A stretch of DNA of 9,441 nucleotides from an uncultured Oxalobacter sp. (GTDB lineage: Bacteria > Pseudomonadota > Gammaproteobacteria > Burkholderiales > Burkholderiaceae_D), in contig CALGGD010000313.1 of the NCBI GenBank assembly GCA_937916185.1, positions 1 to 9,441 of the forward strand. Reading direction: 5' to 3'. Positions 1-6,549 of the stretch are shown here, one piece after another. The translations under genes and the position numbers were made by a program. Under the pieces are notes generated by a model. It was given only the letters and a program-made list of their open reading frames with translations. It was not told where the DNA came from and did not search any database. Positions within the stretch are counted from its first letter, which is position 1. Every line of letters starts with the position of its first letter.

Positions 1-33
1 GGAAGGTACGGATTGTATTTCACGCAAATAAAT

Positions 34-80
34 TGATTGGAAAGCTGTTTCTTTTTTGCAAAAAAACAGCTTTCCAATCA
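34..80. terminator. Long perfect hairpin upstream of rpsF promoter
   Basis: Two 17-base arms (34-50, TGATTGGAAAGCTGTTT, and 64-80) are perfectly complementary around a 13-base loop made of T and A runs. Such a stem is strong enough to act as a transcription terminator for a gene ending before the window on either strand, but neither flank carries a good U-tract; the minus-strand exit (AATTTATTT) is the better of the two. It could instead be a dispersed genomic hairpin repeat. Nothing else gene-like is seen in 1-137. Confidence 0.5.
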
Positions 81-137
81 CATCCTGAAAACCTTGAAAC
101 CTTGAAAATCAGGCAGATCCAGACACCGTTGAAGTCA

Positions 138-166
138 TTGCAATCACCCACCCACCATGCTAGAAT
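138..166 (+). promoter_or_regulatory. Sigma70-type promoter of the rpsF operon
   Basis: A -35 box TTGCAA (138-143) and a -10 box TAGAAT (161-166) are separated by 17 bases, and the -10 is preceded by TGC, giving an extended -10 (TGnTAGAAT). Transcription would begin near 172-174, leaving a leader of about 67 bases before the rpsF ATG. It is the only good promoter seen upstream of the four-gene ribosomal operon. This is inferred by consensus matching only. Confidence 0.6.
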
Positions 167-172
167 TCGGAG

Positions 173-234
173 TTTTCTTCTTCCCGCACCTGACTTGACG
201 CTGGGGCGGGCATTTTTTCAACGTCCAAAAGGAG
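173..234 (+). promoter_or_regulatory. Structured rpsF leader, candidate attenuator or S6:S18 site
   Basis: The leader contains a GC-rich stem, CCCGC (183-187) with GCGGG (206-210), followed at once by CATTTTTT (211-218), which resembles an intrinsic terminator placed inside the leader. GACG (197-200) in its loop is complementary to CGTC (222-225) just before the Shine-Dalgarno AAAAGGAG (227-234), so a pseudoknot touching the ribosome binding site is possible. Many bacterial rpsF leaders carry an RNA motif bound by the S6:S18 complex for feedback control; whether this leader matches that motif was not tested. The structure is seen by eye; regulation is inferred. Confidence 0.35.
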
Positions 235-239
235 TACGC

Positions 240-605
240 ATGCGTCACTACGAAATCGTTTTCATCGTTCATCCGGATCAGAGTGAACAGGTTCCGGCAA
301 TGATTGAACGATACAAAAACAGTGTCACTTCCCGCGGCGGTAAAATCCACCGTGTCGAAGACTGGGGTCGCCGTCAGCTGGCCTATATGATCAACAAGTT
401 TGCCAAGGCACACTATGTTCTGATGAACATCGAATGCGACAGCGAAACACTGAATGAACTGGAAACCGCATTCAAGTTCAACGATGCCATTCTGCGTCAT
501 CTGACCATCAAGATGAAACGTGCTGAAACTGGTCCTTCCCCAATGATGAAATCCGCTCAGAAGGAAGAATCCAGCAAAGCACCCGCAGCTGAACAGTCCG
601 CTTGA
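240..605 (+). CDS. rpsF: 30S ribosomal protein S6
   Basis: This encodes ribosomal protein S6 (121 aa), which binds 16S rRNA in the platform of the 30S subunit as a partner of S18. The N-terminus [14 protein letters not shown], the central [17 protein letters not shown] and the following [10 protein letters not shown] strand are family hallmarks. The acidic and alanine-rich tail (about residues 100-121) is a variable extension. The ATG at 240 is chosen because AAAAGGAG ends five bases upstream and the protein then starts exactly as S6 does; the open frame continues upstream to 33 but reads as non-S6 sequence through the promoter and leader. It is the first gene of rpsF-priB-rpsR-rplI, so it is probably co-transcribed and feedback-regulated with rpsR. 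Confidence 0.96.
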   Translation: MRHYEIVFIVHPDQSEQVPAMIERYKNSVTSRGGKIHRVEDWGRRQLAYMINKFAKAHYVLMNIECDSETLNELETAFKFNDAILRHLTIKMKRAETGPSPMMKSAQKEESSKAPAAEQSA

Positions 606-622
606 TTTGAAAAATCATTGAA

Positions 623-637
623 AAGGAGAAATTTCTG
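623..637 (+). promoter_or_regulatory. Shine-Dalgarno and CTG start of priB
   Basis: AAGGAG (623-628) lies six bases upstream of CTG (635-637), ideal spacing for initiation. The in-frame upstream stop is TGA at 608-610, and between it and the conserved INRLTLSA sequence there is no ATG, GTG or TTG. Other in-frame options are ATC 614, ATT 617 (both upstream of or too close to the Shine-Dalgarno) and ATA 644, which is 15 bases from it. CTG therefore fits best. Confidence 0.6.
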
Positions 638-937
638 ACATCGATAAACAGGCTGACGCTTTCTGCGGTCATTGAAGAACGGACAGCCATCCGTTATACC
701 CCAGCAGGCGTTCCAGTCATATCAGCGACACTGCACCATCAGTCCAGACAGATGGAAGCCGGTACAGTGAGAAATGTGGAGATAGCCCTTCCTGCAACCG
801 CCATTGGTGGCATTGCGGAAGAAATCCAGAAACTGCCTTCCAACCGTATTTACCAGTTTGAAGGTTTTATCGCTGCAAGAAGCCTGAAAAGTCAGGATCC
901 ATTGTTCCATATCACAGGTTTTTCACTGATTGAATAA
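635..937 (+). CDS. priB: Primosomal replication protein N (PriB)
   Basis: PriB is a single-strand DNA binding OB-fold protein that works with PriA in restarting stalled replication forks. Read from the CTG at 635 the product is 100 aa, the usual PriB length, and contains NRLTLSA near the start, the conserved RYTPAGVPV (residues 20-28), a [12 protein letters not shown] strand (48-59) and [11 protein letters not shown] (74-84). The first ATG in the frame is at 752 (residue 40) and would delete about 40% of the OB fold including RYTPAGVPV, so it cannot be the real start. Homologues often begin MNRL; here the equivalent codon is ATA (644). Position between rpsF and rpsR is the typical beta/gammaproteobacterial arrangement. 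Confidence 0.88.
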   Translation: MTSINRLTLSAVIEERTAIRYTPAGVPVISATLHHQSRQMEAGTVRNVEIALPATAIGGIAEEIQKLPSNRIYQFEGFIAARSLKSQDPLFHITGFSLIE

Positions 938-963
938 ACCAGATTTTTATACAGGAGCCGAAA

Positions 964-1248
964 ATGGCATTTGGTAAGAAATTCGACAAGAACAAAAACA
1001 AAGATAAACGTAAACAGCAGAACCCTCTGTTCAAACGCAAGAAATTCTGCCGTTTCACCGTCGCAAACGTAGAACAGATTGATTACAAAGACATCGATAC
1101 CCTGAAAGATTTCATTCAGGAAAACTGCAAGATCATGCCAGCCCGCCTGACTGGCACCAAGGCACACTATCAGCGCCAACTGGACACCGCCATCAAGCGT
1201 GCCCGCTTCCTGGCCCTGCTGCCTTACACCTCCCTGCACTCTGCCTGA
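964..1248 (+). CDS. rpsR: 30S ribosomal protein S18
   Basis: This encodes S18 (94 aa), the platform partner of S6 in the 30S subunit. A lysine-rich N-terminal arm (residues 5-28) precedes the diagnostic KKFCRF, then [13 protein letters not shown], the [21 protein letters not shown]-binding block and [18 protein letters not shown] at 952-956 gives normal spacing to the ATG. It lies 26 bases after priB in the same operon and is likely translated from the same mRNA as rpsF, allowing balanced S6 and S18 supply. Family assignment is secure. Confidence 0.97.
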   Translation: MAFGKKFDKNKNKDKRKQQNPLFKRKKFCRFTVANVEQIDYKDIDTLKDFIQENCKIMPARLTGTKAHYQRQLDTAIKRARFLALLPYTSLHSA

Positions 1249-1283
1249 TTTGTCGATTAATCTAAAGGATATTGGAGAAAAAC

Positions 1284-1736
1284 ATGCAAGTAATTTTGTT
1301 GGATAAAGTCGGCAATCTGGGCAACCTGGGTGATGTCGTCAAGGTCAAAGATGGTTATGCCCGTAACTACCTGATCCCTCAGCGCATCGCACGCCGCGCA
1401 ACCCCTGAAGCCGTCAAGGAATTCGAAGCAAAACGTGCTGAACTAGAAGCCGCAGCAGCAGCCAAACTGGCAGATGCACAGGCACAGGGTGAAAAACTCG
1501 CTGGCCTGACTGTCCAGATCCTGCAGAAGTCTGGTGTTGACGGCCGCCTGTTCGGTTCTGTCACCAACTTCGACATCGCTGAAGCACTGACCAAACAGGG
1601 CTTTGACATCCATAAAGCCCAGGTCCGTCTGCCACAGGGTCCATTCAAGGCTGTCGGCGACTACCCTGTTGACATTGCACTGCACTCTGATGTTGTTGTC
1701 AGCATCACCGTTTCCGTTCTGGGTGAACACGTCTGA
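1284..1736 (+). CDS. rplI: 50S ribosomal protein L9
   Basis: L9 (150 aa) binds 23S rRNA with its N-terminal domain and extends a long helix carrying a C-terminal domain. The N-terminus [30 protein letters not shown] is represented almost exactly as in the family (residues 1-30), the connecting helix is Ala/Glu-rich (about 41-75), and the C-terminal domain has [21 protein letters not shown] at 1272 would add four residues but the ATG at 1284, after GGAG at 1274-1277, matches the conserved start. It is the last gene of the operon and is followed by an intrinsic terminator. Confidence 0.97.
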   Translation: MQVILLDKVGNLGNLGDVVKVKDGYARNYLIPQRIARRATPEAVKEFEAKRAELEAAAAAKLADAQAQGEKLAGLTVQILQKSGVDGRLFGSVTNFDIAEALTKQGFDIHKAQVRLPQGPFKAVGDYPVDIALHSDVVVSITVSVLGEHV

Positions 1737-1757
1737 CCAGCTGTCATCAGCTATAGG

Positions 1758-1786
1758 AAACCGGGGATTGATATCTCCGGTTTTTT
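1758..1786 (+). terminator. Rho-independent terminator of the rpsF-rplI operon
   Basis: ACCGGGGA (1760-1767) pairs with TCTCCGGT (1774-1781), with one G-U wobble and a six-base loop, extended by AA/TT, and runs into TTTTTT (1781-1786). It starts about 20 bases after the rplI stop, so it ends the ribosomal operon. Confidence 0.88.
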
Positions 1787-1830
1787 ACTGCCTGTTTTCC
1801 TGACAAGAGTCTTCCGGCATCCTCAAATGC

Positions 1831-1870
1831 AAAGCGGGAAAGGCTTGAATGCCCTTCCCGCTTTCTTTTT
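1831..1870. terminator. Second stem-loop between convergent rplI and hom
   Basis: Arms 1831-1844 and 1851-1864 pair over 14 positions with one mismatch (core AAAGCGGG/CCCGCTTT) around the loop TTGAAT. On the plus strand it is followed by CTTTTTCTT, making it a backup terminator for readthrough from rplI. On the minus strand it begins 27 bases after the hom stop but has only a weak T stretch (GCATTTGAG), so it may serve the alaA-hom transcript less efficiently. Confidence 0.7.
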
Positions 1871-1890
1871 CTTGAATGACTGGAAACAAC

Positions 1891-3201
1891 TTACAGCAGG
1901 TTTTCCAGACGGATTTTGGTGACCTTGCCCATGACCGTCGAAATCTGCTCGATCTTCTCGATTGCCGCATTCATGTTCTTTTCCTGGGTCTGATGCGTCA
2001 GGATGATGATATCGACCAATGTTTCCCCTTCAAGCGGTTCTTTCTGGAGGAACGCATCGATGGAAATGCTCAGGTCAGCCAGGATCCGCGTGATGTCGGC
2101 GAGGACACCCGGCTGGTCCTTGACCTGCATCCTCAGGTAATAACTGGTCGTCACCTCGGTGATTGGCAGGATTGGTGTGTCATTCATCGCATCCGGCTGG
2201 AATGCCAGATAAGGCACACGGTGTTCAGGATTGACCGTATCCACACGGGCGATATCCACCAGATCGGCAATGACCGCTGATGCCGTTGGTTCAGAACCGG
2301 CGCCTTTCCCGTAATACAGGGTGGCACCGACTGCATCGCTGTTGACCAGCACAGCATTCATCGCTCCCTCAACATTGGCAATCAGGCGTTTTTCAGGAAT
2401 CAAGGTTGGATGGACACGCAGTTCGATGCCATTCGCCATCCGCTTGGTGATGCCCAGCAGCTTGATCCGGTAGCCCAGCTGCTCGGCATAGGTGATGTCA
2501 ATGGATTCCAGTTTGGTGATGCCTTCAACATATGCCTTGTCGAACTGGACAGGCACACCGAAAGCAATGGCTGACATGATGGTTGCCTTGTGTGCGGCAT
2601 CAATCCCTTCAATATCGAAAGTCGGATCCGCCTCTGCATAGCCCAAAGCCTGCGCATCTTTCAGGACGGTATTGAAATCCAGCCCTTTGTCACGCATTCC
2701 GGACAGGATGAAGTTCGTGGTGCCATTGATGATACCGGCAATCCATTCAATCCGGTTGGCAGTCAGCCCTTCACGGAGTGCCTTGATGATTGGAATACCA
2801 CCGGCAACCGCTGCTTCAAACGCGACAATGACCTTCTTCTTCTGCGCGGCTTCAAAGATTTCATTGCCATGAACCGCCAGCAGCGCCTTGTTCGCTGTCA
2901 CGACATGCTTGCCGTTCTCAATCGCTTTCAGGACAAAATCCTTGGCAACGGTATAACCGCCGATCAGCTCGACAACGATATCAATCTCAGGATTGTTGAC
3001 CAGCAGATAACCATCAGCGACAACCTCACAGTCCCCTTTCACAATACTTTGGGCACGTTCGACATCACGGTCAGCAACCATTGCCACTTCAATACGGCGA
3101 CCTGCCCGTCCCAGGATTTCTTTCTGATTACGCTTCAGGACATTGAATGTACCGGAACCAACGGTTCCCAAACCCAAGATACCAACTTTTACAGGCTTCA
3201 T
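1891..3201 (-). CDS. hom: Homoserine dehydrogenase
   Basis: The enzyme reduces aspartate semialdehyde to homoserine with NAD(P)H, the branch point to threonine and methionine. The 436-aa protein has a Rossmann fold with GILGLGTVG (residues 7-15), the VTANKALLA segment with catalytic-type K105, the GIINGTTNFIL dimerisation/substrate block (157-166) and the GYAEADPTFDIEGIDAAHK signature ending in catalytic-type K205. A C-terminal ACT domain (about 354-430, YYLRMQVKDQPGVLADI) is the usual site of threonine feedback inhibition. This is the monofunctional form, without an aspartate kinase domain. It follows the alaA-like gene by 30 bases on the same strand and is likely co-transcribed; its Shine-Dalgarno is weak (AATAAGAAAA). 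thrC, often the next gene in Burkholderiales, is absent: the convergent ribosomal operon follows instead. Confidence 0.96.
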   Translation of the reverse strand: MKPVKVGILGLGTVGSGTFNVLKRNQKEILGRAGRRIEVAMVADRDVERAQSIVKGDCEVVADGYLLVNNPEIDIVVELIGGYTVAKDFVLKAIENGKHVVTANKALLAVHGNEIFEAAQKKKVIVAFEAAVAGGIPIIKALREGLTANRIEWIAGIINGTTNFILSGMRDKGLDFNTVLKDAQALGYAEADPTFDIEGIDAAHKATIMSAIAFGVPVQFDKAYVEGITKLESIDITYAEQLGYRIKLLGITKRMANGIELRVHPTLIPEKRLIANVEGAMNAVLVNSDAVGATLYYGKGAGSEPTASAVIADLVDIARVDTVNPEHRVPYLAFQPDAMNDTPILPITEVTTSYYLRMQVKDQPGVLADITRILADLSISIDAFLQKEPLEGETLVDIIILTHQTQEKNMNAAIEKIEQISTVMGKVTKIRLENLL

Positions 3202-3231
3202 TTTTCTTATTTTCAGTCTTTATAAAATACT

Positions 3232-4521
3232 TTAAGCAACTTGCAGTTCTTTTTGCTTTTTAGGCGATTTTCCATATTTTTCACGGGCAAGTTCTTCTGT
3301 ACCGAATTTCTTGCGGAGAAATGCCAGGTAATTGGCAAGCCGTCCGATAGCCAGCTTCAGGTCATCGGATGGCGGCAGGAAAACAACCCGGAAATGGTCT
3401 GGTGCAATCCAGTTGAAACCTGACCCTTGGACAATCAAGACCTTTTCACGGTCCAGCAGGTCATATGCGAACTGCTGGTCATCCTTGATTGGATAGATTT
3501 CTGGATCAAGCCGGGGGAACAGGTAGAGAGACCCTTTCGCCTTTACACAGGTCACCCCAGGGATTTCCGTCAGCAGCTTATGTGCCAGGGTACGCTGGCG
3601 TTCAAGACGGCCACCTGGTGCCACCAGGTCATTGATGCTCTGATAACCGCCCAAAGCTGCCTGGACTGCGAACTGCCCGGGGACATTGGAACAGAGCCGC
3701 ATAGACGACAGCATGTTCAATCCTGCGATATAGTCTTTGGCATACCGTTTCTCACCGGAGACAATCATCCAGCCGACCCGGTAACCGCAGGCACGGTAAT
3801 TCTTTGAAAGGCCATTCAGCGTCAGGATCAGCACATCGTTCGCCAAGGAAGCGATGGAAGTATGCGTGGTACCATCATACAGGCATTTATCGTAGATTTC
3901 ATCAGCGAAGATAATCAGATGATGTCTGCGTGCCAGATCGACAATCTGTTTCAGCAGGGCTTCCGAGTACACGGCACCGGTTGGATTGTTTGGATTGATG
4001 ACGACAATTGCCTTGGTGTTCGGAGTGATCTTGGCCTCCATATCAGCAATGTCCGGCATCCATTCATTGGCTTCATCACAGATATAATGGACTGCCTTGC
4101 CGCCTGCCAGGTTGACCGATGCTGTCCACAACGGATAATCCGGCGCCGGAACCAGCACTTCATCCCCATTATCCAGCAATGCCTGCATCCCAAGGACAAT
4201 CAGTTCAGAAGCACCATTGCCCAGATAGATGTCATCAACCGTCACACCGTCAATCTGTTTCTGCTGGGCATACTGCATCACCGCTTTACGGGCAGAATAC
4301 ATCCCCTTGGAATCAGAATACGCTGTCGCATTCTGCATATTCCTGATCATGTCACGGACCAGTTCCTCAGGCGGATCAAAACCGAAGACACCGACATTGC
4401 CGATGTTCAGTTTGATGATTTTCTGCCCTTCCTCTTCCATCTGCCTAGCCCGATCCAGCACGGGACCACGGATTGCATAGCAGACATTATCCAGTTTCTT
4501 GGACTTGCTGATTTCATGCAT
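3232..4521 (-). CDS. alaA: PLP-dependent alanine aminotransferase (AlaA type)
   Basis: A class I/II fold-type I aminotransferase, most like AlaA, which interconverts pyruvate and alanine using glutamate. From the ATG at 4521 it is 429 aa. Visible motifs are LDNVCYAIRGPVL near the start, IKLNIGN, YSDSKGMYSARKA, PAPDYPLW, NPNNPTGAVY (176-185), ADEIYDK with PLP-binding D207 and Y210, and LNGLSKNYRACGYRVGW with the Schiff-base lysine K240. A lysine-rich tail of about 20 residues extends beyond the usual end. The frame is open to a TTG at 4566, but the extra 15 residues are non-conserved and have no Shine-Dalgarno; ATG 4521 gives the AlaA-like N-terminus with only a weak GAGCGAG upstream. It is first in a two-gene unit with hom. 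Beta-proteobacterial relatives are sometimes annotated alaC; the exact amino-acid specificity cannot be read from sequence. Confidence 0.88.
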   Translation of the reverse strand: MHEISKSKKLDNVCYAIRGPVLDRARQMEEEGQKIIKLNIGNVGVFGFDPPEELVRDMIRNMQNATAYSDSKGMYSARKAVMQYAQQKQIDGVTVDDIYLGNGASELIVLGMQALLDNGDEVLVPAPDYPLWTASVNLAGGKAVHYICDEANEWMPDIADMEAKITPNTKAIVVINPNNPTGAVYSEALLKQIVDLARRHHLIIFADEIYDKCLYDGTTHTSIASLANDVLILTLNGLSKNYRACGYRVGWMIVSGEKRYAKDYIAGLNMLSSMRLCSNVPGQFAVQAALGGYQSINDLVAPGGRLERQRTLAHKLLTEIPGVTCVKAKGSLYLFPRLDPEIYPIKDDQQFAYDLLDREKVLIVQGSGFNWIAPDHFRVVFLPPSDDLKLAIGRLANYLAFLRKKFGTEELAREKYGKSPKKQKELQVA

Positions 4522-4848
4522 TTTATGCTCGCTCAGAATCTTGATTTGATAAGAATCCCCTCTCAATAGGGGAAATGTTTATTTTGAAGAGTTGACCATG
4601 AATAATCAAGTCTTTATCAGAAAATTAAAGCCATCGAGAATCCCACCAATCTTCCAGACATATGACATTATCATCATTCAGAATATCTTAAGCCATCCGG
4701 AATAATCCGCTGATTTTGCTGTTTCTTTTGCATACACTTCAGATTATCATTACCCATGAATCTGTTTTTTTGACTGCTCCGTACATTATCCGGACAGTCC
4801 TGTGAAAACCGACACCTGACAACTTTGACTTGCATACTGGGAAAGACC
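4522..4848. other. Divergent intergenic region, alaA leader to bcp
   Basis: This stretch separates the minus-strand alaA and plus-strand bcp starts. It is AT-richer than the genes. It holds a small hairpin in the alaA leader (TCCCCT 4556-4561 with AGGGGA 4568-4573), a weak candidate alaA promoter (4581-4609), and on the plus strand a TTGACT at 4770-4775 that lacks a recognisable -10 at the right distance. Two loosely similar segments start AAGCCATC near 4628 and 4691. I see no coding sequence with family resemblance here. Confidence 0.6.
4581..4609 (-). promoter_or_regulatory. Candidate promoter for alaA-hom
   Basis: On the minus strand TTGATT (4609-4604) and CAAAAT (4586-4581) are 17 bases apart. 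Both boxes are imperfect. The resulting mRNA would begin near 4574 and start with the 4556-4573 hairpin. No better candidate was found upstream of alaA. Confidence 0.3.
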
Positions 4849-5328
4849 ATGTCAAACGAAACATTGAGCATGAACCAGCCGATTCCAGACTTTTCTGCCG
4901 AATCCACCATCAAGCCTTTCAAGCTTTCTGATTACAAGGGCAAGAATCTCGTCATCTACTTTTACCCGAAAGACAACACCCCGGGCTGTACAACCGAAAG
5001 CATTGGTTTCCGGGATGCCTACCCAGCATTCCAGGATGCCAACACCGCTGTGGTCGGCATCAGCCGGGACAGCCTGAAATCCCATGAGAATTTCTCCAGG
5101 AAACTTGACCTGCCGTTTCCATTGATCTCAGACCCTGAAGAAGTCCTCTGCAACCGCTTTGATGTCATGAAAGTCAAGAAACGCTATGGGAAACTGAGCC
5201 GGGGCATTGAACGCAGCACTTTCCTTGTCAATACCAAAAGAGAACTGGTTCAAGAGTGGCGCAATGTCAAAGTCGCCGGGCATGTGGATGAAGTCCTCCA
5301 GACCGTCAAGGACAGCCAGAAAGGCTGA
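4849..5328 (+). CDS. bcp: Thioredoxin-dependent peroxiredoxin (Bcp/PrxQ family)
   Basis: A cytosolic thiol peroxidase that reduces hydrogen peroxide and organic hydroperoxides, recycled by thioredoxin. The 159-aa product shows the AhpC/TSA fold: PIPDFSA (11-17), FYPKDNTPGCTTE with peroxidatic C47, GISRDS, FPLISDPE and GIERSTFLV with conserved R122. The E. coli-type resolving cysteine five residues after the peroxidatic one is missing (isoleucine at 52); the only other cysteine is C101. ATG 4849 is chosen over TTG 4825 and ATG 4870, though the Shine-Dalgarno (GGGAAAG) is modest. It precedes the PhoH-like gene by 80 bases, probably in one transcript. Confidence 0.93.
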   Translation: MSNETLSMNQPIPDFSAESTIKPFKLSDYKGKNLVIYFYPKDNTPGCTTESIGFRDAYPAFQDANTAVVGISRDSLKSHENFSRKLDLPFPLISDPEEVLCNRFDVMKVKKRYGKLSRGIERSTFLVNTKRELVQEWRNVKVAGHVDEVLQTVKDSQKG

Positions 5329-5408
5329 CAGTCCCCCATTTGATGACTGGAACAGCCTGTACCGCCCTGCTTTCCTCAACCAGAAGGATTACCTGCCACG
5401 GAGCCAAG

Positions 5409-6548
5409 ATGCCACTGCCGACCATGCCGACAAAACCTGCTGACAAAATCAAGCATCAGGAAACCGCTGTTTCTGAAAACAACCAGCCGGAACCGATAAA
5501 AGCAAAAACACCAGCAAAACCAAGCAGGCTCCGCCCAAAGACAACCCAGAAAAAGAAGCTGTCAGGCACCAACCGTCAGACACCTTTAAGCAAGGCAGCC
5601 AGTCTGTCGGGTATTCCCAAGATCTTTGTACTGGACACCAATGTCCTGATGCATGACCCGACATCGCTTTTCAAGTTTGAAGAACACGATATCTTCGTGC
5701 CGATGAAGATTCTTGAAGAGCTTGACGCCCATAAACGGGGATTGGCTGATACAGCACGGAACGCCCGCCAAGTCTCCCGTGTGCTGGACCGTCTCATTGC
5801 CGATGTGGACAGCAATGTCCTGCTCTCCCAAGGCATACCGCTCGATAAACTGGGCAATATCGAGGCCAAGGGGAAACTCTATCTTGAAGCGGCAACGGAT
5901 AAGCAGATTGCCGCTGACAATGACCAGAATCCAGACAACCAGATCCTAAGTGCCATCATCAAGCTTTCGAAGGCACAGGAAAACAGGATGGTCGTCCTGG
6001 TCTCGAAAGACATCAATATCCGGCTGAAAGCCCGTGCATTGGGTCTGTCGGCAGAAGATTATTTCAACGACCAGGTGCTGGACGACCAAGACCTGCTTTA
6101 TCCAGGGCTTTTGCAACTGCCGGATGATTTCTGGGATACCAACGGCACCAACCTGACAACCCATGCAGAGAATGACCATCACGGGTACAGCCAGACGGTC
6201 TATACCTTCCAGGGACCGATTGTTCCCTCGCTTCAGGTCAACCAGTTTGTCTATCTGGAACAGAATGAGACCTTCCCACCTTTCCAGGCCCGTGTCACAG
6301 CTGTCGACAATGGCAGCGCCTCCATCAAGACCCTGCACGACTATACAACTGGAAAAGACAATGTCTGGGGCATCCATGCAAGGAACACTGAACAGAACTT
6401 CGCCCTGAACCTGCTGGGCTGCTTCGTGCACGACCTGCGCCTGCAGGTGCTCGAATTCTTCAACCGATTTTATAAGGACGGCGGCAAGCCTTATAAGCCG
6501 CTGAATATAGATCCCGAATACGTCGAAATGATCAAGGAGGAAATATAA
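5409..6548 (+). CDS. PIN-PhoH protein truncated and joined to V-ATPase subunit I tail
   Basis: The open frame encodes 379 aa. Residues 1-60 are a basic, Lys/Pro-rich linker; residues 71-205 form a PIN nuclease-like domain with VLDTNVLMHD (D76), LEELDAHK (E103/E104), RNARQVSR and VSKDINIRLKA (D201); residues 206-336 are the linker typical of PIN-PhoH proteins, ending EQNFALNLL. Family members then continue into the PhoH NTPase with a Walker A GxxGTGKT at once after this point. Here it is absent: from residue 337 the sequence is GCFVHDLRLQVLEFF and matches a different protein. The start ATG 5409 (MPLPTMPTKP) has CGGAG five bases upstream; ATG 5340 is rejected because its extra 23 residues look non-coding and cover the spacer. 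Read as a natural gene it would be an ATPase-less PIN protein; the likelier reading is a chimeric join. Confidence 0.85.
   Translation: MPLPTMPTKPADKIKHQETAVSENNQPEPIKAKTPAKPSRLRPKTTQKKKLSGTNRQTPLSKAASLSGIPKIFVLDTNVLMHDPTSLFKFEEHDIFVPMKILEELDAHKRGLADTARNARQVSRVLDRLIADVDSNVLLSQGIPLDKLGNIEAKGKLYLEAATDKQIAADNDQNPDNQILSAIIKLSKAQENRMVVLVSKDINIRLKARALGLSAEDYFNDQVLDDQDLLYPGLLQLPDDFWDTNGTNLTTHAENDHHGYSQTVYTFQGPIVPSLQVNQFVYLEQNETFPPFQARVTAVDNGSASIKTLHDYTTGKDNVWGIHARNTEQNFALNLLGCFVHDLRLQVLEFFNRFYKDGGKPYKPLNIDPEYVEMIKEEI
6405..6420 (+). other. Junction between PhoH-like gene and ATPase subunit I
   Basis: The PhoH-family text FALNLL ends at 6416 and the subunit I text LGCFVHDLRL starts at about 6414. 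The bases CTGAACCTGCTG (6405-6416) can belong to either side, so short shared sequence of up to about 12 bases may have mediated the join. The reading frame is preserved by chance or by the shared codons. The precise crossover base cannot be resolved. Confidence 0.75.
6417..6548 (+). pseudogene. ntpI: C-terminal fragment of V/A-type ATPase subunit I
   Basis: The last 43 residues, with GCFVHDLRLQVLEFF, YKDGGKPYKPL and a YVEMIKEE end, match the cytoplasmic C-terminal tail of the a/I subunit of V/A-type ATPases (commonly VHxxRLQxxEFFxxFYxxGGxxFxPL). The subunit forms the proton or sodium half-channel beside the K ring. All membrane helices and the N-terminal domain, roughly 600 residues, are missing. 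It lies directly before a subunit K gene, the normal I-K order of these operons, and its end contains the Shine-Dalgarno of that gene. The style is closest to what I recall from Clostridia-like V-ATPases. Confidence 0.8.
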
Positions 6549-6549
6549 A

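Noticed and set aside
33..239. A 69-residue N-terminal extension of S6 from the open upstream frame.
   Set aside because: It covers the hairpin, the promoter and the leader, has no family similarity, and the ATG at 240 has an ideal Shine-Dalgarno.
1876..4569. Plus-strand open frames of 60-235 codons opposite hom and alaA.
   Set aside because: They are shadows of the minus-strand genes; they show no protein family pattern and no ribosome binding sites.
4628..4760. A degenerate duplication of about 60 bases (two AAGCCATC...GAAT segments, each followed by an ATTATCAT).
   Set aside because: Similarity is short and scattered in AT-rich DNA and may be chance.
4674..4922. An 82-codon minus-strand frame between alaA and bcp.
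   Set aside because: It runs into the bcp coding region antisense, has no recognisable family pattern and no Shine-Dalgarno.
5409..6548. A novel toxin-like PIN nuclease fused to a membrane-ATPase tail.
   Set aside because: Each half matches a different housekeeping family, the fusion lies at a composition shift with shared bases, and the K gene behind it belongs with the second half. A chimeric join is simpler.
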